A stretch of DNA of 64,000 nt from Multifurca ochricompacta (lineage: Eukaryota; Basidiomycota; Agaricomycetes; Russulales; Russulaceae), in the NCBI GenBank assembly GCA_022496185.1, contig WTXG01000007.1, positions 682,001 to 746,000 of the forward strand. Reading direction: 5' to 3'. The position numbers and the translations under genes were made by a program. The notes below the pieces were generated by a model, which made no database searches, was not told where the DNA came from, and saw only the letters and a list, made by a program, of their open reading frames with translations. Positions 1 to 11,940 of this stretch are shown piece after piece. Every line of letters begins with the position of its first letter. Position 1 is the first letter of the stretch.

Positions 1-2
1 CC

Positions 3-1950
3 ACGCCATTTCATAAGCCATTTCGTCGCTTTCCACGGCGTTCTCATGACGGCGCCGACCGTTCTATCTCGTCAATCTATTTGTCTCATCCACCATCAGC
101 TTTTCACACACTCTCGGGGGCAACGACACGTGTCAGTCAACGTCGTACTCGCGCCCCACCCAAGTTAAACCTAATGGTGTGTCTTGTCCCCCCCCCCTCC
201 TCTCCCCTCTCTCCCAAGGTTTCCTCAGCGGACTCAATAACGCGTTTTAGGTTGCTGGCGCTCGAGGTACCGGCAAGACCTCCCTCTTGCGACTGCTTCT
301 TGACACCGCCGACATATCCTCCGCCGCTACTGTCGAACAACGTGCCTCCTTTGACCGTTTCATGCGCGGTGGCGTCAAGGCCACCCCTCGTATTCATTCC
401 ACTACGATAGATATTCTCGAGTCCCGTTTCGACCGGGTACTGCTTTCTGTAATAGACACTCCTGGACTGGACTTCCAGGAGGGTCGCGAGCTCAAACTGG
501 AGCGACAAGTGTCAAATATTATGAAGTACCTTGACGGTCTGTACGCTGATACGATGAGTGAGGTTCGTTTCTTCAGTATCCTCGACCATTGAGTCGGTAA
601 CCTCATTTCATTCAGGAATCGAAAGTTGTTCGACAAAGTAAAGACGATGAGCATGTGCATCTGTGAGTTTCCGTGCTCACGTACTTCATATCTATTCGAA
701 CCTTTCACAGGTGTATCTACCTCATTGACCCTTCCTCCATCAAAACCTCCACTGCTCGCCGTCACCTCATCTCCTACAAAACACCTTCCAAGGCGACGAT
801 ATCTCTGCAGCATCCTGACGAAACCCCTCCACTTACTGATGATGATGGCGATTCAGACATCGAGAGCGACAGCTGCTCTGGTAGTTTGACGATGTCACCT
901 GCAGAAATTCGCGTCATCCGTCGCCTCGCGGGGCGTGTCAACGTGCTTCCCGTTATAGGTCGCTCGGACTCGCTCACAGATGACAAATTACGCGCTGTCA
1001 AGGCAACAGTCAAGCGAGAGCTTTATGAAGCGGATCTGGGCTTCGGCGTGTTTGCGCCTGATTCTATGAAGTCTTCCGAAGCTTCTGGGGACAAGGATAA
1101 TTCGACAGGCGATGGGAATATCACTCCGATCGTTAATGAACGTGGAGACATATCTAGTGCAGTCATTGAAACGAACTCCGAGTCGGACAACGAGGATGGT
1201 ACGCACACCTCGCGGCCTGTTATCAGACTACGCACTGGCCGGCAGACCCGCCCTCCCCGCCGGTCACGCTCTCGCTCACGACTCGAGCTCGCAGAGGAGG
1301 CGCGTGAGCCACAATCCCCTGACCCGCTGGATTCCGAAAGCATCGCGAACGTGCGCTTCTCTGCACCAACCGTCGCACGGTCAGATTTGTCCCCTCTTCT
1401 CCCTTTTGCGATCATCGCACCTGAGAAGTACCGCTGGCACCGACTTAAGCCCGCTGCGGAGGCGAGCGGTAAGGATGCTGGGTCAGATGCCGTGCACGCC
1501 CCAATGTCGAATTCTGACTCACCCATTACGCCTGTCTGGAAGGGACCCCCTTTGTCACAGGCGACTTCGCCTCCTGATGACCTGAAGGGTGTATTCGTGA
1601 GGCGGTTTAGGTGGGGCACTGTGGATGTACTCGACCCAACACACTGCGATTTTGCTGCTCTGCGCACCGCAGTGCTGTCTACATATATGAAGGTGATCAT
1701 ATTTGGATGTCTAGCTATGAGACTCTAGATGGCTCATCTGATGGCCAGGTGCTCAAGACGCACACTCGCGAAGTTCTGTACGAGAATTTCCGCACGGAAA
1801 AATTACTCGCACGGCGCGCCACTCGAACGATTGGTGAGGAGCAGACGAAAAAACTCATTCAGGGTGTGTTTGTTTCCCACTCATTGATCGAGTTTTACCT
1901 GGCACTGAATTTAACCCTGGCACTGAATTTCTTCAGATCTAGGGTTGTGA
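3..1950 (+). CDS. Septin-like GTPase (5' end outside window)
   Basis: Septin-family P-loop GTPase, expected to act in cortical filaments or at the septum. The reading frame is open to the window edge, so the start is probably upstream. Exons I infer: 3-176, 251-562, 616-662, 711-1692, 1749-1863, 1937-1950, giving at least 547 residues. The exon-2 start encodes the Walker A motif GARGTGKT. SVIDTPGL supplies the G3 DxxG-type motif. IRVIRRLAGRVNVLPVIG leads to the G4 position. The C-terminal part has the septin signature (RRFRWGTVDV, then VLYENFRTEKL). Oddities: G4 reads GRSD where septins have AKAD, and a low-complexity acidic/basic insert of about 130 residues lies between the G4 region and the septin unique element. 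There is no C-terminal coiled coil. A divergent septin-like paralogue is more likely than a core CDC3/10/11/12 septin. I see the motifs directly; the role is inferred. Confidence 0.8.
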
Positions 1951-2698
1951 AGTCCCCGATCAATATGTCTGGATACCGTTGCCATACCTTCCGCCTACTT
2001 TGCTCACTGTGGATACCCACTGACTCTTTGTCACCCTTCCCACGGCTTCTTTTTGTGCTTTACCCTATCACATTTCCTCTTGCTTATCTATTATCCTTAC
2101 TGTTTCCGTTATCCATCTTAAATTTGCTACCAGCTACCAACTCAGCTACCACTGTCACCCTCGTTTCTGTATTTACTTGTCTTTACTTGTAGGGCACTGG
2201 GGTTGCTCATGTCTTGTTTCTGGATTACTAGCAAGTAAGCAATACTGACATCCATCTCCGGCGTAGTTCACAAGACTCGGAAGGGGTCATAGGGTACACA
2301 TCCCGGAAATCTAAATTGACTTTACGATATAATGTCCATCGCTATCACGCAACAGAGAGAAGCATCCTTGATAAAAAAAAATAAGAGACACGATGGCGTC
2401 GCAAGTTTCGGAATGCATTTCGGTGGGGTCGGCCTGGGATGAAGGCCAGCTAATCTAGACTTGTAATAAGACGAGATGTCCGCGGACACATTCATTTATC
2501 ACGCTGACTATTTAGTGGGTGGCGTTCTCCGGTAAGGTAGGAGAGAAGGACAGGCCTTCTTGTTTGGTTGCTGGGTAAAGCCACCGAAAACAATTTTTTA
2601 AAACTAAACGCGTGTGCACTGTTACATCTGGTCTTGGTACGCGACATCTATCAGATTGTAGTCAATTCGAGAACAAAACCAGCGGCTGGGACCAATGA
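1951..2698. other. Intergenic, no gene seen
   Basis: A 748-bp gap between the convergent 3' ends of the septin-like gene and chorismate mutase. It holds T/C-rich stretches (about 2,000-2,190) and no ORF with family resemblance. It probably contains both 3' UTRs. Confidence 0.5.
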
Positions 2699-3817
2699 TC
2701 AAGGCTTCGACCTGGCGAGCTCTTCTATTTCTTCCTGCGACAACCCATCCAGCCTTTGCAATAAGTAATCAACCTAGAGCCGATGTTACTCCTTGAACCA
2801 CGAATATCAAACAAAAAGACGCGTACCTCCACTTCCTTGGTCAAAGGGATGATGTAACTTTCATACAGATCTACCACGCAGTTAACGTCAATTTTGCCTT
2901 TGCTCGTGCCGTCAGGCAGCGGCTCTCCATCACTTGCAAAATCCTGCGCGTAGAGCATCGCCTTCTTCCGAAGGCGTATCAGCAAGCGACGTTCGACCTC
3001 GGGTTTCGTGATGAGAGCACCCAGCGCTTCAGAGTCACCTCGTTGTATATGAGGGATGAAAGCGGCAGGATTTTGTCTAAATTTCGATTCGGATACAAAT
3101 TTGCCTAGGGGCCATAAAATAACGAAGGCGTTGGTAGACGGCTTTTTGAAAGGAAAGAGCAAAGACAAACCATAGTGGACACGCTTGGAGATGGCTTGGA
3201 GGACTTCGACGTCGACGGTCGCTGCGGAGCCATAGTTCCCGTCATCCTCGAGTTCGTTGTCACCGCTAACGCCCTTGGAGCGTTTAAGGGACGCAAGGGC
3301 GAGGGTGGCTTGAACGGCGATGCGCGGAACAATCGAACGGATGTAAAAGGAGAGTATAGATGCGTTGACATTGACTTTGTTTGGGTAGAGGATTGGGGGA
3401 TACTCGGGCGGGCGGAGGACAGGTTCCGGAAGCCCTGTGGTGAAAGGATATTCGTCTGGACTAGTATGCAAGTCAGAGGAAAAAAGCGACTTGGAGGGAT
3501 GGAATTAACCTTGTATATCTCCGCGCTTTTGCTGTGATGTAAAGTAGGAGAGAGTTGGCGCAAGGTACGGGAGCAAAAGCAAGTCATTGCGTACCATGGA
3601 AAGACTCTATTTCCTTCAGAAACCATTCGAGCCAACTCCCATTGAAACCAAGGGCCTCCAGCTCCTTGAAGATGCCACGCTCGTATATTTTGGGATTATG
3701 AGCGAACTGAGCACGTTCGATGAGAGAAAAGATAATCGTGTCCTCGAGGCGGGTGAGGATGGACCTAATGCCATCCAGAGAAAGGGGGTCCTCTGAGAGC
3801 GTATAGTTAGATTGCAT
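2699..3817 (-). CDS. ARO7: Chorismate mutase, allosteric AroQ type
   Basis: Converts chorismate to prephenate, the first committed step to Phe and Tyr, in the cytosol. Family members of this type are activated by Trp and inhibited by Tyr. Exons on the minus strand: 3817-3595, 3531-3510, 3460-3171, 3104-2827, 2773-2699. They total 888 nt, or 295 residues. Seen: the N-terminal helix [19 protein letters not shown] with the conserved R and E, then [14 protein letters not shown] across the small exons, [18 protein letters not shown], and the C-terminal [20 protein letters not shown]. The 66-bp intron 3105-3170 has no stop, so a naive ORF reads through it, but the family sequence runs HYG-KFVSE with no insert. 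Exon 2 is only 22 nt. The start at 3817 matches the usual N-terminus. The gene is divergent from the DHHC gene. Confidence 0.95.
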
Positions 3818-4243
3818 GAGAACAGAAGTTACTATTCGAGTTCAGGATATTTTTATTGCTTGTGCAACCATTCAGCAGGGCAATGCCTCGCGTGTCGTGT
3901 ATCTTTTTTCTATCTTTTATGTCGCCGTGCAGCTCCCAGGCTAGTCCATATCCTTTGCCTGCCTTTGCCGAGTACCGGTGGTATGCCCGTAAGCCCGCAA
4001 CTGCCCGAACCGCAGCGGTGCTGACTGTTGTCAGTGAGAAACGAAAACGAAAAAGGTACGTTCGCCGCTCGTTCGTACGTCGCGCGACATTGACGAATTG
4101 TAGTGAGTAGCGGCACTGGGTAGAGGAAAGATCCGCACTTTGATACGAATCTCCGCGGAACACCACAAAACACACTTTACATACACTCACACCTACACCT
4201 ACACTCATACTCACACCCACACTCATACTCACACTACCCATTC
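3818..4243. promoter_or_regulatory. Shared divergent promoter ARO7 / DHHC gene
   Basis: A 426-bp gap between the start codons of two divergent genes. It must hold both promoters and 5' UTRs. I recognise no specific factor site. The last 60 bp before the DHHC start are a CA/CT-rich microsatellite. Confidence 0.55.
4179..4240 (+). repeat. CAYACY microsatellite in 5' leader
   Basis: Imperfect run of ACACT/CACAC/CTCATA units ending four bases before the DHHC start codon. It is polypyrimidine/adenine and probably transcribed as leader. Confidence 0.7.
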
Positions 4244-5724
4244 ATGGCCGGTGCTTGCCCTCGCTTTGTCTTTGCTTGCTTTAAACGTATCGAACGTTGG
4301 GGGGACAAGCTCACAGGGGCCGCTGGTCCATTCTTCGTTGCTGTCGCTACCCTTCTTTTTATCACCGGAACACTTTGCTTTCGTGGGCCTTTGATCTCTA
4401 GCATCTTGACTCAGCCCCAGCAGCTGATTTCATCTCTTAGTAGACGTCATTCTTCCATCCATTCCGTGGCCATGGTTGACCACATTTCCGTGCATTCTCA
4501 TCATCATCAATTTGCTCGCGCACTATTACTTTGTCTGCACTCTATCCCCAGGCTTTGCGAGCGATCCTCCACAACGTGCGGGCAACGGCTTCCTTTGGGC
4601 AAAAAAACGACATACATATACATATACTGGACACGGCGTTCATTGGTCAGCAAACCTGAATGTAACACCTGCGTCCACGACCAAGTGTTCTAAATGCGGC
4701 GAAATTAAACCTGAGGTGAGGGTAAAGGGCTGTTTCCTAGGGTAAATCTCGCGCTCATCCCTCATTTTCTTCTCAGAGGACACACCATTGTCGGGTGTGC
4801 AATCGCTGCGTGTTGAAGTATGACCACCATTGCCCAGTACGCCACATTTATACTAAAATCGCCAATCTTTCGTGGCTGATGGTTTCACATAGTGTGTGTT
4901 TTATGTATATCCAGTACAATGCAATATTCAAACCTCGTAGGGATCAACCAGTGTGTCGGCCTCTATAACGAACGTCATTTTGTCATGTTCATGTCCGCAT
5001 TTATCTATCCTGCGTTCAGTCTATCCTTTGACTAGTACCTTCCAGGGCGTACGTCGTAATGGCCACCTTCTGCTTTGTCGCGTTTGGCTGGCCACATCTG
5101 TTGTTGGCTGTTGGATTCCACTTTGATGTAAGGACAAGCTCCTGTGTCCAAAGTACTTGAACATACCCTCTTCAGGACAATTGGGAGCATTGGATATCGC
5201 CCATCGTTTTCACCATCATCTATTTCCTGTGCCTCGTGATGTGCCTCGCTATCGGCACGATGCTCGCGTGGCATATTTGGGGTGTCTCCGTTGGAGAGAC
5301 AGCCGTGGAAAGTCAAGACCACGAGCACTATCGGAGGGTTGCCTTGTCCAGAGGGGAGGTATGCCTTGAACACGGCTTCCATTCGAAACAAGTCTGACTC
5401 TTGTCACAGTCCTTCCAAAATTCTTATGATCTTGGGTCTGTTCTTTAGTCCTTGCAGTCATCTCCTCCCGATCTGACTCTTCACAGTAAGCTGAGGAATC
5501 TCCAGCTCTTCTTCAATATCGGACCAGATGGATAGTACGCAACTTGTACTCTCCATCTTGTACTATGACTTACAGTTGGTAGCCCTTTGTATACTTTGCT
5601 TTTCCCATTTCGAGTCCTGCCCTACACGGATGGTCGCTCCTGGGCGCGTCGACCCGGACTCGAACGCCATCATGGGCTTCTTGCAGGCGAGGAGCTTACA
5701 GATGAGGAGGATAACGATAACTGA
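4244..5724 (+). CDS. PFA3: DHHC protein S-acyltransferase, Pfa3-like
   Basis: Membrane palmitoyltransferase. Yeast Pfa3 is vacuolar and acylates Vac8. Exons inferred: 4244-4382, 4444-4715, 4777-4836, 4941-4992, 5046-5127, 5176-5358, 5410-5435, 5487-5534, 5583-5724. Seen: two N-terminal hydrophobic segments, HYYFVCTLSPGFASDPP, the Cys-rich domain CSKCGEIKPE then RTHHCRVCNRCVLKYDHHCP with the catalytic DHHC intact, NQCVGLYNERHFVMF, two further membrane spans, and the TTxE-like region SVGETAVESQDHEHYRR. The tail PYTDGRSWARRPGLERHH ends in EELTDEEDNDN. Oddity: after DHHCP the frame does not rejoin. The family Trp codon should be split T|GG across the intron at 4837-4940, but the T is absent. This is either a true frameshift allele or a base error. 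The remaining junctions are in phase. Confidence 0.82.
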
Positions 5725-5729
5725 GGGCA

Positions 5730-5915
5730 ATGGCGTCGTTGAGAAAGTCGCAGCCGTATGTCTGTAGGACTCCGCGAATGCCTTCGAAACAAGTTTGGTG
5801 AGCTTTTAAACTCATCTCTCTCTTCCTCGTCCCTTTTCTGTCCCGTGATGATAGTATGCCGGGGCCAGATGACGCTTTGGAATCTGCTCTCAGGCAGTTT
5901 CAGAAAGAAGTTTGA
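5730..5915 (+). CDS. Possible small spliced ORF, unknown
   Basis: A 42-residue reading frame from ATG 5730, with a good donor at 5798 (gtgagc), an acceptor at 5854, and a stop at 5913-5915. It starts six bases after the DHHC stop codon, so it may be 3' UTR of that gene. I recognise no family. The protein would be basic at the N-terminus (MASLRKSQP) and end ESALRQFQKEV. Only splice signals and an open frame support it. Confidence 0.25.
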
Positions 5916-6480
5916 TCTATGTCCGGTTTTCCATTGAGATCACGTCACAGTGATCTTGGTTGCACTGATTCGACTTGATTTGTCACTACATATGCACTCG
6001 GTGCCCTTCCTGACTAATGATTTTCTGTTTAACAGAGTCACAAGATATCTTCTCTTATTCCAGTCGATTCGATATAGTACTTCTTAAGGTGGATTATAGT
6101 ACCGTTGAATGTTAGCTGACGAGCGAGTTCTGTTCTATGGTTGCCCTTACCCCCCAGAATAGCAGAATAGTCTGACATCGCATTTACTTTGCGCGATCTG
6201 CTTTCCTTCTTTCAAAATAAATAAGTGCAGGTCTGTACCGTGCCGGACACTCGTTAATAGTGAGTTTTTCAACACTCACTCTGACATAATACTTCCCTAA
6301 GAGGTCGTTCCGATAGCCGATATCCGTACTTCTTGCATCCGCCGCCTCCATCTGACGGTTCGTAGACGGCTAAGCTGCCCCATTGGTGGTGGGAGCGAGC
6401 GACCAGTCTCGACCCATGCGGAGCTGAAACGTTAAGTATAAATTTAAGCTTACACCACAGACTTCTTGTGATAGTCTATC
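5916..6480. other. THI4 upstream region
   Basis: 565 bp without a gene. It should hold the THI4 promoter and leader; ATTAAGTATAAATTTAAG-like AT-rich sequence lies about 45 bp before the start. I looked for the TPP-riboswitch core known from ascomycete thiamine genes and did not find it. Confidence 0.5.
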
Positions 6481-7564
<1,084 letters not shown>

Positions 7565-7701
7565 AGCTAAAGGACGGTGGAAGGATTCTCATCTCTCATG
7601 TGACGTCATCAAATAATAAAATATGCTGGGCTGGATTGCTAAGCATGCGCGTGTCACAACATAACTCACAACTCACAACTCAACCACAAGCACAAGCAAC
7701 A

Positions 7702-8459
7702 ATGGGCTACACACTCCCTTCTCCGGACAGTCCTGCAGAGCGTGCTCGTGCTCTAATGGCACGTAAGGACGCATTAGAAGCCGAGCTCGAAGCGCAAGGG
7801 TCCATACTCAAAGCGAACAACACAGACATGCGCCAGCCTCTCGTCGACCATGACGGTTTTCCGCGTGCCGATCTCGACGTCTGGGCCGTACGCCATGCGC
7901 GCGTACGCGTTATTGAACTAAGAAACGATCTGACAACCCTGATGGATGAGATGGCCAAGACACTCGAGACGATCTATCCACGGTCACGACCAGAGCCACC
8001 CCAAGCAGAGGACGATGGTACCATTGCCGCTCCTGGGACAGAAGGGCATTGGCAGAACTCCTGCCATTTGCCAGGGTGAACGGTGTTGCGCCGGGTAGTC
8101 CTGCCGCTGATGCGGTTCGTGCACTAATGATTCGCTTTGGATGTATCTATGACTACTTCTGTGTAGGGTATGGAAAGGGGGGACCTGGTTGTGAAGTTTG
8201 GGGAGCTACGGCATCCACAATCGAACTTACAGGCGGTCGCGACGTTGGTTGCAGATAACGAGAACGTGAGTGTTGAAAGCTTTGTCGAGTTGTCGAGTTG
8301 AGTCTTGGCGGTGTTGACGGTGTTGAACAGAAGGCAATCAGTGTACTTGTACGACGGTTGGGGGTCGAACGTGTCACCGCCCTGAGACTTATACCGAGAC
8401 AGGGTTGGGGTGGGCGAGGGTCATTAGGGTGGAGCATCTTTCCATTGAATTGTCTTTGA
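7702..8459 (+). CDS. NAS2: 26S proteasome assembly chaperone p27/Nas2
   Basis: Assembly chaperone (PSMD9/Nas2) that binds the Rpt5 base ATPase and leaves before the mature 26S proteasome forms. Seen: a helical N-terminal domain (ERARALMARKDALEAELEAQ, then DGFPRADLDVWAVRHARVRV) and a C-terminal PDZ domain (PFARVNGVAPGSPAADAG, ERGDLVVKFGEL, then VLVRRLGVERVTALRLIPRQ and GWGGRGSLG). The start at 7702 (MGYTLPSP) was chosen by domain boundaries; an in-frame ATG lies further upstream in the leader. Frame analysis needs a 38-bp intron at 8018-8055, a second ending just before GMERGDL, and a third between DNEN and KAISVL. It lies tandem to THI4, 137 bp downstream of its stop. Confidence 0.88.
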
Positions 8460-8921
8460 CTGACAGGATTGACTGGACTGACACGCACCACGACAACAGA
8501 TGCCACCTGGTGCCACATGGATCGCCATAACGTTCGTTCATGTGGTCACTTGTTTTAGGATTGGAAAGTGAAGGCCAAGAGGACCTATTTGATATATGTA
8601 AATACGTTAATTATTCTTAATGAATAAGAGAAGATGTTGTCGTCAACGCCTTTGACATCAAAACACGTGATCCTAACGCCTCAGTCAGCAGCACAGCAGA
8701 ACCGTACCGAGTCAAATCTCCCAACCTCCATCCAGCACCTCAAAAGGAGCTCCCCCCCCTTCCTCCTTCCCTCCCTCCCTCATACTTTCCTTCCTCTCTC
8801 TCTACCCCCCACCCCATGTGAGTGTTCCCTTACCTTTTTCCATACCGGCATGGGGTGGATTACTACGCCTGCTTGAGGATGACGCTCATCAATTGACTGA
8901 TTTTTCTAGAATTAATTAATA

Positions 8922-9779
8922 ATGGGTCGCCGTCCTGCTCGCTGCTATCGCTATTGCAAGAACAAGCCTTATCCCAAGTCAAGGTACAATCGTGGTGTCC
9001 CCGACTCCAAGGTGCGCTTTGCTGCTCATCTCTGAACCGTTATTGTGACCTCATCCGCATCCGCAGATTCGCATTTTTGACCTCGGCCGGAAGCGTGCTT
9101 CGGTCGACGAGTTCCCCTTCTGTTGTCATCTTGTCTCGGACGAGTATGAGCAACTTTCCAGTGAGGCGCTTGAGGCGGCCCGCATCTGCGCCAACAAATA
9201 TGTCACAAAGACGGCTGGCAAGGACTCGTTCCATTTGAGGGTCCGTGTACACCCATTCCACGTCCTTCGCATCAACAAGATGTTGTCCTGTGCGGGTGCG
9301 GATAGGCACGTTTTTATTTTTTTATTTTTCATTTTTTTATTTTTATCATCTCCTCGAGAGTTTGTGATTGTCATAATAACACACACCTGTGCTGTATGCA
9401 GGTTGCAGACTGGGATGCGTGGCGCATGGGGCAAGCCCTACGGGACTGTTGCCCGCGTTAACATTGGCCAGATCATACTTTCCATCCGCTGCAAGGATTC
9501 GAATGCCGCCGTGATTCAAGAAGCTTTACGCCGGGCCCGTTACAAGTTCCCTGGTCGTCAAAAAATCATTGTTTCGCGCAAGTGGGGCTTTACCAATGTC
9601 AATCGTGAGGACTACTTGAAGCTCAAGGAGGAGAAGCGTGTCATTCAGTGGTTTTCCATCCATGTTCCTTGATTTCTTGCAAGAATGACTCATCCGTGTG
9701 CAGAGATGGGGCATACGTTCAATTCATTCGCCCCAAGGGCCCTCTGGAGGACAATCTGCGAGCGCAACTGAAGGCATAA
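8922..9779 (+). CDS. RPL10: 60S ribosomal protein uL16 (L10)
   Basis: Component of the large subunit near the P site; it joins late in 60S maturation. Exons 8922-9011, 9067-9305, 9402-9647, 9704-9779 total 651 nt, or 216 residues, the normal family length. Seen: [76 protein letters not shown], and the C-terminal [18 protein letters not shown]. Intron 2 (9306-9401) opens with GC (AG|GCACGT); no GT donor preserves the invariant [11 protein letters not shown]. That intron also holds a long T-rich run. A short pyrimidine-rich leader (8,755-8,810) precedes the start, as in many ribosomal protein genes. Confidence 0.97.
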
Positions 9780-10036
9780 TTATTCCTTCCTTCCTCCATT
9801 TTCCATTGTATCCATATCAATAAATTCGTGCTTCCTGCCTGCCAATGCTGCCCGGCGTGCATGGGTATATTCACTACATCATCCGATATTCATGGACGGT
9901 GGTTAGGGGAAACGGGGCAGAGATTAAGAATCATTCATGACCTAGACCGCGATCTCTGTATTGTTTTTATAAATGGGTTTGTGGGAAATGGTATTTAACA
10001 ATGGATGATGATGATGACATTATGTATGAATAAGTC

Positions 10037-10080
10037 TTGTGTGTGTCGTGCCGTGTCGTGTCGTGTCGTGTTGTGCCGTC
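10037..10080 (+). repeat. TCGTG pentamer microsatellite
   Basis: Imperfect tandem run of GTGTC/TCGTG units between RPL10 and the candidate small ORF that follows. Confidence 0.75.
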
Positions 10081-10104
10081 CCTTCTTTCTCTTCCTGCGT
10101 CAAT

Positions 10105-10337
10105 ATGACAGCCTGCCTCCGCTTTACACGTAGAGTGAGTGAGCTCGGGTGTGAGCGCTCGGAGCATACACTAACCTGACCCATTCCAACAACTCAGGTC
10201 TGGAAGTCCTTCATCGAGAACGGCGGTATGAGATCATCTTTGTCTATACCTTGACCTCGCTACTGAACATTGGCCAACCAGGCCATGACGCAAGATGCTT
10301 CCCCAACGTGTGTTCATCCTCCCCAATTCCAGTGTGA
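10105..10337 (+). CDS. Possible small spliced ORF, unknown
   Basis: ATG at 10105, a near-perfect donor gtgagt at 10135, acceptor at 10197, donor gtatga at 10226, acceptor at 10281, stop at 10335-10337. The product would be a 36-residue peptide beginning MTACLRFTRRVWKSFIENGG. The splice signals are unusually good for chance, but I recognise no family and the third exon could be wrong. Small mitochondrial subunits in fungi look like this, so an unlisted small gene is possible. Confidence 0.3.
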
Positions 10338-11020
10338 CCACTTCAGGACCTCACAATAAACTACTCTAGTGATCAACCAGATCGGATCAGGGGGTAACGG
10401 AAAGGATAGGAAAAGACTGACGGGCGCATATTGCACCTTGATGGTGTAACAAATCATGTCCATTCACTTTGTCGGTATCTCCTTTGTTGTGTCTGCTACC
10501 TTCCTTGTTTGAGGCGTTGTCGCAGGAAGCAAGGCGATCCGATTGATGAAAGATGAAAGATGTGTAACCGGGTCGCCTAGATTTGCATTGTAGAAAACAG
10601 GTTGCAAGTATGGATACAAATTAAGCATACATGCGTATATCACCACCATCTCGAACAAGTCATTGAGATTATCAGTGCAGTGATAAGTAACCCGCCAAGG
10701 AAACATACATATGTACTGGTGATAAAGTGCGACAGCATCAAGAGCTTCGTTTCAGTTACAATGGATCAATAAGTGCGAATAGAACTGCCGGTCTCTCTTG
10801 CAAGGGACTCTACTAGAGGATAAATGAATTAAATCACCACCGCGCACCAATTACGAGGGCAACGCGCAGCATAGGACTAGTTCCATTTCTTACTCACTTG
10901 AATTGGCAAACAGTCAAAATGAATGTCAACGGATCGGAAGCATATCCTTGTCACTGTTATGCGGTCATTATGTCAAAGGGAAATAAGAAAGTACACGCCA
11001 ATAATGAGAGGTGCGCGTGA
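10338..11020. other. Intergenic, no gene seen
   Basis: 683 bp downstream of RPS19 (which reads leftward). No ORF with family resemblance. It probably includes the RPS19 3' UTR. Confidence 0.45.
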
Positions 11021-11601
11021 TTACTCCTCCTCTTCTTCCTCTTCTTCCTCGTCCTCATCCTCTGCCTCCTCCCGCTCCGCTTCGACCACAGCCGTAGCAA
11101 TTCGATCAAGATCCCGTTGTCCATCTTGTGAGATGCGGCGTCCGCCATTTGGACCCTGCTCAAGCACGCCAATCTTCTCTAAAGACTGGCAAATTTTACG
11201 TTGGACAGAGGAGGAAGCGTCCCCGTGGTGTGAAGGGCGGTTCCCACGACGATTTCGACCCCCATGGAGTTTAGCAAGAGCACCAATTCCAACGTCTTTG
11301 CGGAGGTAGATGTGCCGTGCGACAGCGGCTGCAACGAAGTCAGCACGAGTGACTGAATACAAACATTAGCACCGACTTACCGGCACGGACATAAAACCAG
11401 TCTGGATCATATGGTGCTAGTTCCTTGTACGCGCCAGTTTTGACGATGTCAACCCAAGTAGGGACCTCAAGCTTGCCCGATCGCTTGAGATGGGACGCGT
11501 ACGCGGTAATGAAAGCTTCTGCACTGCCAAACATAAATTAGTGTGATTCACTTCAAGTATCAGGAGACGTGGACACACCCGATATCACGTACACCGGGCA
11601 T
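11021..11601 (-). CDS. RPS19: 40S ribosomal protein eS19
   Basis: Small-subunit protein needed for maturation of the 3' end of 18S rRNA. Minus-strand exons 11601-11579, 11523-11381, 11328-11021 give 474 nt, 157 residues. Seen: [80 protein letters not shown], then [13 protein letters not shown] and [17 protein letters not shown]. All are diagnostic. Exon 1 is 23 nt, the short-first-exon design common in ribosomal protein genes. Oddity: the protein ends in an acidic run ([13 protein letters not shown]) encoded by a TCC/TCT repeat on the + strand, longer than the short acidic end of yeast Rps19. Divergent from the F-box gene. Confidence 0.96.
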
Positions 11602-11940
11602 TTTTTGAAAGAAAGATCTGATTTGAAGAAAGTTACTCGGGCAACAGTTAAGGAGGGTGTCCAGAGGTTGATTCGATGATGATGATGAGGAATGTAATAA
11701 TTAAAGTTTAATCTTTAATTAAAAGTCAGACAGCCACAATTAGCGTTACATAATAGAAATTGTATTGTAAGCATTGCTTAACAGATCCATACTAAATAAA
11801 TAAATAAATAAATATTACTCACCGCCTCGAGTCGTTTTCAAAAAGTCGAAAGCCGAAAAATCAAAAGGTCAGAGTCCACAATCCACAATCCACAGTCCCG
11901 ACAAGTCAACTTATTGCCTTAACTTTCCTCTAACTTGCAC
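11602..11940. promoter_or_regulatory. Divergent promoter RPS19 / F-box gene
   Basis: 339 bp between opposed start codons. It contains an AT-rich core (about 11,695-11,815) with a short AAATA tandem run. No specific factor site recognised. Confidence 0.45.

Noticed and set aside
3107..3170. 22-residue insert in chorismate mutase
   Set aside because: The stretch has GT...AG ends and the family has no insert there. It is a stop-free intron.
5916..6480. TPP riboswitch upstream of THI4
   Set aside because: No recognisable TPP aptamer core (CUGAGA with its partner ACCUGAUC-type segment) in the leader region.
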